64,000 bases of DNA from Branchiostoma floridae. Lineage: Eukaryota > Chordata > Leptocardii > Amphioxiformes > Branchiostomatidae. The position numbers and the translations under genes are program-made. Location: positions 21,587,888 to 21,651,887 of the forward strand of contig NC_049989.1 in NCBI RefSeq assembly GCF_000003815.2, written 5' to 3'. Each line of letters begins with the position of its first letter. Position 1 is the stretch's first letter. Below the pieces are notes generated by a model. That model saw only the letters and a program-made list of their open reading frames with translations. It was not told the origin of the DNA and ran no database searches. Shown here in pieces: positions 12,301-24,300 of this stretch.

Positions 12301-15300
12301 GAGGTGAATCAATATCCAAATTTGCACTAAGTTCCTCAAACCTGGGTAATAATAGCACAGAAAAAATGACCACATTGTAAATATCAGTCAGATGATAGCA
12401 CTATGAAATGAAAATCTTGTTCAGAATTCACTCTAAAATGGTTGTATGAGAAGCTATGCTACAACAGTCCCTCCCGCGATACTTATAGAACAGTCCCGCA
12501 AGGAGGTCACATGACTAGTGCCCGCCATTTTGAATTGCTATAGTTAAAGTATGGTAGTATCGTCGCCGTACATTTTGACCAAAAACAGGGACTTAAAATG
12601 CTTGTAAAGCACGGAAACTCCGTACACATCAATGGGACACCATCTTGAACATGTTTGTGGCGGTAGGTTTAGGTGTCGTTGCGCGACGGCCGATATTTTT
12701 GTGGATATAGTGGGCATTCGCTAAAAAGACATTTTGCTGGGCGTTCGCTAAAAAGACCATCGAGAATCGAAAACTTTGATTTATGTCACTTCGGGTCAAT
12801 GGATTGACTTGAAACTCAGGATTAATACATGGGAGCACAACGTGGACATATTCCAAGCAAAAAAAATGAGATTCGTGCAGCGCGGACTTCTCTAGAGTGG
12901 GCGTTTGTGGGCATTCGCTAAAAAGACCCTCCCCCCCTATCTTCATGTCTACCTTGTCCCTCCAACGACCAGGAGGTCAAGGGACTAGGTGGGTAGATTA
13001 TTTATATAACTCCAGCCTTCATTCATCGCCCTCCAGAAGACAATAAAGTTGGAAACAGCAATTCAAGGCAATCTTCTCTGCAGGTGTAAAATTACAAGTT
13101 TTACAGATGACCGTATTTCTGACCTTGATGAGTTGTCCTTCCCTGAAGGGCAGTTCTTCGTCTGCAGCGTCGGGGTTCGGCGACATGGTCATGGGGTCGT
13201 AATCGAACAGCGCCACGAACCAGCGCGGGGCGGAGCGGTCACCCTCCATACTGTCCCGCAAGGTCACGTCCGACTCCCCGCCTGAACTGTAGTCATCCTC
13301 CTCGGGAAGCTCCGTGTCTGTAAACATAAACACAAACAACAACAAGTTAATGTTACGTCACGTCCGACTCCCCGCCTGAACTGTAGTCATCCTCCACGGG
13401 AAGCTCCGTGTCCGTAAACATAAACACAAACAACAACAAGTTAATGTTACGTCACGTCCGACTCCCCGCCTGAACTGTAGTCATCCTCCTCGGGAAGCTC
13501 TGTGTCTGTAAACATAAACACAAACAACAACAAGTTAATGTTACGTCACGTCCGACTCCCTTCCTGAACTGTAGTCATCCTCCTCGGGAAGCTCCATGTC
13601 TGTAAACAAACAAACAAATAAACAAAGAAACAAGAAGTTAATGTTATGTAACGTCAGACTGTAGTTATCCTCCTCGGGAAGCTCGGTGTCTGTAAACATA
13701 AACACAAACAACATTACATTAGAGGACTAATGTTGTCTGTAGAATTGAAGGAAATGTCAACTTGACTTTGCATGACATACACAATGAATAATAAACTGGA
13801 AGAAAAATTGATGCTCCGATTACTACCGGTTAAGGTATCTAATACTAGCTCAAAAATCATCACTATGTTCTGCATCTACAGCGACCTCCTTTCTTCATCT
13901 TTCTCCACTGTGTTCTGCATCCTGCAAGCTTCCATAGCTCTTGGAGTTTTTTTCTCTAACTTGTAGAAGGGGCTCATAACAAATAGCCACGCCTTCAAGT
14001 ACCAGAGTTATCAACCTACGATTCACGTGTGCATGTTTTCCCTAGAATTACCCATAGAGTAGAACTCCTTACCATCAACCGATCAAGTACAGTAGGAGCA
14101 TCCTCACATAAGAGAGTATTGAAAAAACAAACAAACAAACAAACAAACCTGGCACAGGACTGGCGTGACCTCTCCTCTGGTCCCTCCAGTGTTGGGTGGG
14201 AGGGGTGCGATGACCTTGCTTGACCTTGGTACTGGGCAGCGGAGGTTCCTCAAAGTCTGACTCCGTGTTGGCGCCGGGGTCAAGTTCACCGGGGGGCTGG
14301 TTCAGCTGGAATATAGACATGTACATGTCACCATGGACATTTTGTTTGTTTGTTTGTTTGTTTGGTTCTTATCTAAACTCGATTGTGCTACATTTGACCA
14401 TCAGGGCCGCTTATTGACATTGCCTGGATTGCAGCCATTAACTTTGGGGGTTTGACACAAAAAAGACTTACAGGTTGTTGGCATCCGTCTGTCTCGGAAG
14501 ACAATGGTAGGCAGACGGGTTTTTTTTGTTTTTTTTTTTAAGGCGACCCGTCTGCCTGGCCTGCACTTGGTTTTTTTAAGGTGAGTCCTACAGGGGCAAC
14601 TGTAGACTTACAGGTAGTAACTAACAAACTGCCTCATAAGGCACGTTCACCAGGACTAAAAGAGCGAACTTTGGGAGTTTGTTGTGAGGCACTGATAATC
14701 CAAGTCTAAAAAAGCTGTATGGTAAGAGACTGGTTGGTTTGAGTCATCCAACTCTTCTTCATCATAACTGTGGTGGGTTGTTTAACATGCTCAAGAAGGG
14801 ATCTCCTAGGGACTGGAATCATTGTCAGTACCTAAAAATCACTGTAAAATGATTTCTAAACCATCATCCTCTGTCCCATGACCAAGCATCATAATGACCA
14901 CTTTATACATTCACTTTACAAGACTCTACCTTTGCAGTTAGATGTACAGGTTGTGCAGAGCGGTCCAGCCTGGGAACATCAATGCTCGTGCTGTCACCTC
15001 AGCCTCCCCACACAATACAGTAACCATTTAAACCCATCTAACAAGGTTGTGCATGACTTTTGTGCATGTCAGGGCTTGAAATACTGCACCCAAAATTAGA
15101 ACTGTGCACCCAACATTTTTCAGTGGGTGCACCCAAATATTTTCTTAGGTTTATGTATGGAATACTATTAGGCATCATATTCTGGACATTTAAGTGTTAG
15201 AAAGATAATAAAAATGTCTGTCATGTTACTTGTTTAAGAATTTGATAGCTTGTAACTATGTTTTGTTATTATTTTTTTTTGCCATTCTACTTAAATTTAA

Positions 15301-18300
15301 GTGATGCACCCAAAAATGTTTTAGTGCACCCAATTTTTTAAGCTGGGCGCACCAGTGCACCTATTCCCCAAAATGAATTTCGAGCCCTGACATGTACATA
15401 CCTTTTCAACCTCCTCAAACAATACACTGTAACTATCTACACCCATCTAACAAGGTTGTGCATGATTGTACATACCTTAGCAGTGAGATGTACGGGTTGT
15501 GCCATCTCCAGCCCGGGCACATCGATGCTCATGCTGTCGGAGTTCACTTCTTCCTCCAGATCTTCCTCAGCCTCCTCACACAATACAGTAACTATCTACA
15601 CCTGTCTAACAAGGTTGTGCAGGTACAGGTCAGGGCTCGAAATACTGGGTGTGCACCCAAAATTAGAACTGTGCACCCAACATTTTTCAGGGTGCACCCA
15701 AATATTTTCTTAGGTTTATGTATGGAAAGATATCAATTATACTATTAGGCATCATATTCTGGAGTACATCTAAGTGTTAGAAAGATAATAAAAATGTCTG
15801 TCATGTTACTTGGTTAAGAATTTGATAGCTTGTAACTATGTTTTGTTATTAGTTTTTTTTGTCATTCTACTTAAATTTAAGTGGTGCACCCAAAAATGTT
15901 TGGTGCACCCAATTTTTTAAGCTGGGTGCACCAGTGCACCTATTCCGCAAAATGAATTTCGAGCCCTGACAATGTACATACCTTTTCAGCCTCCTCAAAC
16001 TATACAGTAACTTACACTTGTCTAACAAGTTAAGGTTGTGCATGTACATACCTTTTCAGCCTCCCCACACAATACAGTAGCTTACACTCCTCTAACAAGG
16101 TTGTGCATGTAATAAACTACATACCTTAGCAGTGAGATGTACGGGTTGTGCATGATTGTACATACCTTAGCAGTGAGATGTACGGGTTGTGCCATCTCCA
16201 GCCCGGGCACATCGATGCTCATGCTGTCGGAGTTCACCTCCTCCTCCAGATCTTCCTCAGCCTCCTCACACAATACAGTAACTTACAATCGTCTAACAAG
16301 GTTGTGCATGTGATAAACTACAGTACAGTACATGTTTGTACATACCTTAGCAGTGAGATGTACGGGTTGTGCCATCTCCAGCCCGGGCACATCGATGCTC
16401 ATGCTGTCAGAGTTCACCTCCTCCTCCAGATCTTCCTCAGCCTCCTCTGCGATGTCCGACAGCTCTGAGTGGTTACTGCTGTCTGAGTGGACCTCCGAAC
16501 GGAAGGAGGGGCGGATCTCGGGTTTCTACACATCGAGAAAAACACTCACTATGAATCACTTTACTCATTCACTATGCAATATTTATCGTATCTCGTTCCC
16601 CGTCAGACAAGGCTAGACGTTTGTGCTAACTGCTGAGTGGTAACTGCTGTCTGAGTGAACCTCCTAACAAAAAACATTTTGAGAAAAAGAAAATGGTGAA
16701 GTTGTGCCCTGCTTTAGGCCATGAAGACTTATTCTATGGTTCTAAGGTTTAGAAAATAATTCTGAACAAAAAAATTTGAGTGTGAGGGTAAGTTTGATCA
16801 TTGCTAAAAAAAGAAGATAGTCAGAGTCGAGATTTCCTCCCAGCCTAGATTTCATATTATCCTTTTGCTACATCGTCATTAAAAAATATACAGGTTATTT
16901 TTCTTACACCATTTCTCTCCCCGCCCTTAAAGCCCACCTTCTCCTGCAGTTCCCTGTCCAGACCACCAGGGGGCATCGGGAGACCGTCCTGCGGTGACTT
17001 GGTGACAGTGCGCCCCACGGACGGCTCGAACTGCTCCACTTGCTCGTCTGAAATGTCGCTCTCCGGAGAGCTGTCGTCTGTACGCCCCTCGTACATCATC
17101 TCAATACTCTAAATAACAACAACAACACAACAACAACAAAATTCTGGGAGAGCTGTCGTCTGTACGCCCCTCGTACATCATCTCAATACTCTAAACAACA
17201 ACAACAAAACAACAACAACAAAATTCTGGGAGAGCTGTCGTCTGTACGCCCCTCATACATCATCTCAATACTCTAAACAACAACAACAAAACAACAACAA
17301 CAAAATTCAGGGAGAGCTGTCGTCTGTACGCCCCTCGTACATCATCTCAATACTCTAAACAACAACAACAAAACAACAACAACAAAATTCAGGGAGAGCT
17401 GTCGTCTGTACACCCCTCGTACATCATCTCAATACTCTAAATAACAACAACAACAACAACAAAATTCAGGGAGAGCTGTCGTCTGTACGCCCCTCGTACA
17501 TCATCTCAATACTCTAAATAACAACAACAACAACAACATTCTGGGAGAGCTGTCGTCTGTACGCCCCTCGTACATCATCTCAATACTCTAAACAACAACA
17601 ACAACAACAACATTCTGGGAGAGCTGTCATGTCGTCTGTACACCCCTCGTACATCATCTCAATACTCTAAATAACAACAACAACAACAACATTCTGGGAG
17701 AGCTGTCGTGTCGTCTGTGCGCAACTCGTACATCATCTCAATACTCTAAACAACAACAACAACAAAATTCTGGGAGAGCTGTCGTCTGTACGCCCCTCGT
17801 ACATCATCTCAATACCCTAAACAACAACAACAACAACAAATTCATGTACTAAAAAATCAACACCTCTGGCAATCCTGCCTACATTGTATATACCAACAGT
17901 TACAGCTTGTGCTTTCAGCAAAGCACACTGAGTCATTCTTTAAAGGAACTCAAGCGTGTTGGTTCTTTTACGTGCAGAGGTTGATGCCTAAAGCTAAAAC
18001 CTAAAGTTCCCTCATAGTCATACACTTGGCTATCCGCTCTAAGTGACCATCTGAATTGATGACTGCTATCTCTTACAACATGTCTGAGCTGAGTGACCAT
18101 CAGATTGAACTCCTGTTCATAGATCCATGGAATTTGATCCACATACAGCACCAGAGTATCCTAACTCAGTAACTGTATCAGATTCCTTATTTACCAAACT
18201 TGGCTGTTCTGGCCCGGTCTGTTAACTACCGTACCTGTATTTTCCCAGAATCCGTCCGTACAGTTGGCTTCTCAGGTATCTCCTCAGCGATGACTTGGGA

Positions 18301-21300
18301 AGACGACAAGGTCGGAAGATTTTTGGATCTCTGTTAGAGAACAAAGAATAAAAACCTTAAAGGTCTACTACGCAGTTTTTTGCGCTCAAATTTGAAATAT
18401 TCTAGAACTAAGAAATCTCAGATTTACTACTACTTTTTGACACTTTTTGATACTTTTGTGTCATTATTTCACGTTTGCAATGTAGAGAATTAGCCTACAA
18501 ACATTTCGTCCTACGCGCGCTGTAACTTGTTGACCCCCCTAGTTAGGCACTGGTGAGAATTCAAACAAGAATCAATCATCAACGGTTATTGGTCGGGAAT
18601 CTCCGGTGAGTTCCGGGTGCGTGCGAAAGGTCACGGTGAACCACGTGACCAATCTCCAGGTAGGCTCGGGCAGACTCGGGACTGCTCGGATTTTGTCGGT
18701 GAAGAAACAAAATGGCTGAAACCCAGCGCGGGCGTGCAGATTCCTAGGTTTTCAAACGCGCTCGCACAGGGAAAATATCGACTCCTGACATGCCTTGAAT
18801 AGTGTTCCGTAACGTGGTTGGCTTGATTCAACTAACTATATAAAGAAATGGCCGGAAAATGGATTTTTTGTTTTCAGTTTGAAGCGCAAAAAACTGCGTA
18901 GTAGACCTTTAAGCAAAACCTGATCAACTTCAATTACCAAATTATCAATTCTTGAAGACAGAAACCTGGCACATAGTCTTACATGTATGTACAAAATGTA
19001 CCTGTCAGATAAAATCAGTTTAAAATATGTAGCATATATGAAACAGCTGATGACGTGACAGTGAGAGCATTTCTTAAGACCGAGCAGAGTTTCTTACCTG
19101 GTACAGAATTATCCTAAGACTGTTAAAGATGTCTTACCTGATAGTGCATTTTCTTGAGACTGAGCGGAATGTCTTAACTGGTAGAGCATTTTCTTGAGAC
19201 TGAGCGGAATGTCTTACCTGGTAAAGCATTTTCTTGAGACATGTTTAAGATGTCTTACCTGGTAGAGCATTTTCTTGAGACATGTTTAGGATGTCTTACC
19301 TGGTACAGCATTTTCTTGAGACTGAGGGGAATAACAGCTGACTGTGAGTTGATGGAGTCCCCAGAGCTGGATACGGTCCTGACCAGGATGGGTCCGACTG
19401 TCGTACCCGCTAACGTCGACGTTTCCACGACAACGCTGTCTCCCGTGGGTTCCGAGACCTCCGCCACCTTCCTCTGCCCCGAGTACACGGCGTAACCCTG
19501 CACCACGGCGCCATTGGATGTCCCCGCCGTATCTATGGTAACGGGCAGCCAGCTGATGAGGACCTGGTGCGGCTCCTGTCCGGGCTCTACCGTCACGTTA
19601 ACCGGGGGGTCGGGAGGGCCTGTAGAAACATAGGGGGGTTAGGGGAGTCTGAAGATGGTTGTATGGTGATCTTGGTTATATCAGGACTTAAATCAAAGGG
19701 TTCTGGGTTCGAATCCCTGCTAGGCCTGTGTTGTGACCTTAGGAAATCAAAGGCACAGTGATTTCGTCACTCGGCTCTGGTACAAATACATGTATCAGTT
19801 TCATTTATTGATGCCCTCTCAGATAATAGGTACAGCTGAAGATTCTGTCAGGGTTCTCCACAGCAACAGAGTAGGGGGCTGTAATTTAGATCGGATGCCC
19901 TAAATTGTGATTTGGATCCATATGCTGAGTCTCAACCACTCTTTAGCAACGTTAAAGAACCCATCACATTTATCTAGAGAAGCAGGAGTCCCCCCTGTTG
20001 TACTCACCCCCTGGAAGCGTCTCAAACTGCACGCTGGCGGACGTGTTCTCCTTCCTCTTCCAGGTTTTACTCTCGATGAAGTCCCACAAACTCGTGCTGC
20101 TCTTCTCCGACCGAACTTCAACCTTCTGTAACGTCCCTGGCTGGAGACCTAAAAACAGACACAGTACTCAGTTACCAATCCTAACCCTAATCCTAAACCT
20201 TGCCCCAACTCTGTTCTTTTCCGTCCGAACCTCAACATTCTGTAACGTTCCCGGCTGCAGACCTGCAAGAAAATTTAAAAAAAAAGTTTCTTCAATGGGA
20301 TCTAATCATGTCTTGTACAAAATTGTCCCAGGCTGTAGATCTAAAAACAGACACAGTACTCAGTTACTAATCCTAATCCTAAACCTAACCCTAACTATAT
20401 CTGTTCTTTTCCGTCCTAACCTCAACCTTCTGTAACGTTCCTGGCTGGAGACCTGAAATTAGAAAACGTTTCTTCACTGGGATCTAATCACTTTTCAGGT
20501 TGCAGGTAAATTTGCTAAAAAGTTTTGATTGATCATCAACTCTAGTATTTGTCAAGAAATGAGCAATCGACTGCTCATCGACCAACGAAATAGTTTCGTC
20601 TGTTCTCCTTCAGAAACAGAGTGGTACATTGTAGAAGTTTGACTTTTACGGACACATCAACTAGAGAATCTGCAAAGTATTGATTTTGAGAACAATAAAT
20701 GACGTTTATTAGACAAGGATTTGTGGAGTGCAATATGTACTAGACTGGTCCTGACCTCTGCATGTATGATATCTTACCAGTAATACTGTGCTTGAAGACT
20801 CCTGGCGGCAGGATCTTGGGTTCACCCTCGTTCACCACCAGACTGTGGGCGTGGCTGCTGTTGCTAGGCAACCAGGACAGCTCACATGATGTGGGGGTGA
20901 TCTCTGACACGTGAAGGCTACTGGGGGCCAAAGTCGCATCTAAAGTAAAGGACAATGGAAGAAAGAACAGCAGTTGTTGAATCATCATATCGCCAGTATG
21001 TCAGGTTAACATCAGTCAGCAAGCCGTCGACAGAATGAAAAGAAAATTATAGACATCCACATCAGTGTACAAAATATAAAGCAGACGTTCAGTATGAACA
21101 GAACCCTACTTATGATTGATTTTTGACATTACCATCCCTAAGATAATATCAACATCCTTAAGCTTCAAAGTTTGCTATCTTGCAGGGAGATGCTTCAGAA
21201 TGAAGTCTGAAAAATACAATACAAAAGACACCAAATCCACGAACCTTTCCCGTTTCAAAGTTATATAATTTGGCTACCTTGCCAGGTGATGCTAAAGAAC

Positions 21301-24300
21301 AAAGTCTGAATGATGTTAGAAGGAAAAGACACCAAATGCGTACCTTTCCCCACCAGTAATGTTGCCTGTGGGTCCAGTGACTGGCCTGTTCTCGTTGTGG
21401 TTCTCACACAGACCCTGTACGTCTGTAACATAGATAATAAATGTGTTAGGGCAGAAGTCAGTTTTACCATCATCTATCAGTAACTAGAAATGCACAGTTT
21501 ACTAGACAGGTGTAAATACTTTCGAAGCAAACCTAACCAACTCACATGCTATAAAATAAATACCCAAAAAAAGGACAACTTGAGGCTAAACTATCTGTTT
21601 AGCCAGTATAATCATGTTTTTGTGAAACAGACCAGCTCTGGCCAGAGCTTGCTATGTTTGTAGCTCCTATCTCCCAGTGTCTTGTCAACTTTGAAGTAAT
21701 CATTTTGCAGAATATTCTCCTTGTTTGGGCAGGCAAGAATACAGTTTTATCATAACATTGACAGTAATAAACAGAATATCTTGCTACACAATGTAATGTG
21801 AAACCCTGACCTTCTCCGGGTCAACCCCCTCGACCAGAGCGCTGGGTTTGGCGTCCGGCGGCACCTTGGCCTTGAGCTCCCGGTTCAGGTAGACTGCATA
21901 GTGAAGGATGTCCTCTGTGGGAAGGTCAGCCGGATCCCACTTCAGCACCAGGCTGTTGGTCAGCTGCTTCTCAACCATCAGGTTCTGGGGCCAGGGCACT
22001 GTGGGAGGGGGGCCACATTCTGTCAGGTTCTCAAGGTCATGTACAGTACAGAAGGGCACTGTGAGAGGGGGGGCGACATTCTGTCAGGTGCTCAGGGTCA
22101 TGTACAATACTGAAGGGCACTGTGGAAGGGGGGCGGCATTCTGTCAGGTTCTCAAGGTCATATACAGTACTGAAGGGCACTGTGGGAGGGGGGTGACATT
22201 CTGTCAGGTTCTCAAGGTCATGTACAGTACTGAAGGGCACTGTGGGAGGGGGGGGGGGCGACATTCTGTCAGGTTCTCAAGGTCATGTACAGTACTGAAG
22301 GGCACTGTGGGAGGGGGGCAACATTCTGTCAGGTTCTCAAGGTCATGTACAGTACTGAAGGGCACTGTGGGAGGGGGGGTGACATTCTGTCAGGTTCTCA
22401 AGGTCATGTACAGTACAGAAGGTTACTGTGAGAGGGGGGGTGACATTCTGTCAGGTTCTCAAGGTCATGTACAGTACAGAAGGGCACTGTGGGAGGGGGG
22501 TGACATTCTGTCAGGTTCTCAAGGTCATGTACAGTACTGAAGGGCACTGTGGGAGGGGGGTGACATTCAGGTTCTCAAGGTCATGTACAGTACAGAAGGT
22601 TACTGTGAGAGGGGGGGTGACATTCTGTCAGGTTCTCAAGGTCATGTACAGTACAGAAGGGCACTGTGGGAGGGGGGGGTGACATTCTGTCAGGTTCTCA
22701 AGGTCATGTACAGTACAGAAGGTTACTGTGAGAGGGGGGGTGACATTCTGTCAGGTTCTCAAGGTCATGTACAGTACAGAAGGGCACTGTGGGAGGGGGG
22801 TGACATTCTGTCAGGTTCTCAAGGTCATGTACAGTACAGATGGGCACTGTGGGAGGGGGGTGACATTCTGTCAGGTTCTCAGGGTCATGTACAATACTGA
22901 AGGGCACTGTGGGAGGGGGGTGACATTCTGTCAGGTTCTCAAGGTCATGTACAGTACTGAAGGGCACTGTGTGTGTGGGGGGGGGGGCAACAGGATATCA
23001 GGCTGTAAACAAGCTTTCCTCATTAACTCAAGAAATCCTTGTTTTTGTTGAAAATGAAAATTATGTAACAGTGCTGTTCAAGTACTGCCTACCGTCCTTG
23101 TCCAAAAGCTCTGAGCTTTTGTGGTGACAGTGATAGCGGTCATGATTTGTAATCCGCCGCCCCGGGTTCGATCCCAGGTGGCGGCATGTTTGTTTCTTTC
23201 TGTTCTTACTCGCCCCTCTCAATTTCTACAATGGCTCCCACGCCGGCCCTGTGAGTAACAGGCTAGAAATGTACCACACAGTGAGTAACAGGCTAGCGGA
23301 TGTGCCACACTGTGAGTAACAGGCTAAGGTGTGCCACACAGGGATATCGATCTCAGAGATTCGAGGACGAATCTTGAAAAGAAAAGGGGGAGTAGTGTAA
23401 CAGTGGTGTTCAAGTACCGCCTACCGTCCTTGCCCAACAGCTCTAAGCTTTTGTGGCGACAGCGATAGCGGTCATGATTTGTAATCCACCGCCCCGGGTT
23501 CAATCCCGGGTGTGGCATGTTTGTTTCTTTCTGTTCTTACTCGCCCCTCTCAATTTCTACAATTAGGGCAATTTAACGTTACATGTAAAATGAAAACACA
23601 GGGTAAAAAAAACTGAATACAAGTCTTGGGTGCACTTTGAGACTTTAATTCTATATAACATTATAGTACCTGGAGTTTTATTGGGACTTGTGTCAGGTTT
23701 CTGTAGGCTGTCCAGCACATCTGTGAAGCTGTCTGGAAGGGTGGGGGCCAGCTGCAGGGCTGTGGTAGGCTGGTTGTCTACTGGGGAACAGAACATCAGG
23801 GGAAATGCAGACAGTCGTGATTCTTCCAAGGACAGATGCTACATGTATGAGCTATGAGCAGACTAGATATGTACATCCAATTTACCGAGAAAACTTCCCT
23901 GCCTTTTGCAACAATGAAGCAAAGTCATGTACAACTGGACCTACGGGCTGTAACAATAGGCCTGAAGAAAAAAAATCATCTATTGGGTGACTGAGGGGAA
24001 AAGTTACTCCTACTGACCGTTGGTGGATCCATCTGGTACCAGCTGACTGATGCTGACTTCATCCTCGCTCTGGAAGGACACATGCGTAGCATCCTCATCA
24101 CCTGTAAACAACAACAACAACAACAACATTACCTCATCACCTGTAAACAACAACAACAACAACAACATTACCTCATCACCTGTAAACAACAACAACAACA
24201 TTACATCATCACCTGTAAATAACAACAAAAAGACATCATCTCATCACCTGTAAACAAAATTACCTCCTCAGCTGTAAACAACAACAAAACAACAATTTCA

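Larger units (their letters stand above)
14926..16345 (-). repeat. Exon 29 donor-edge copies, with embedded MITEs
   Basis: Copies of the 3' half of exon 29 ([19 protein letters not shown] with GTATGT donor) at 16166-16268 and 15476-15578, a worn one at 14926-15009 and small fragments at about 15985, 16045 and 16110. Two MITE copies lie between them. Confidence 0.9.

Noticed and set aside
20155-20420. Interstitial telomere-like cctaaccctaa tract
   Set aside because: Too short and irregular; part of the duplicated intron between exon 25 copies.
23120-23195. tRNA gene
   Set aside because: B-box present but no cloverleaf; the same sequence recurs in the second LTR of the element.
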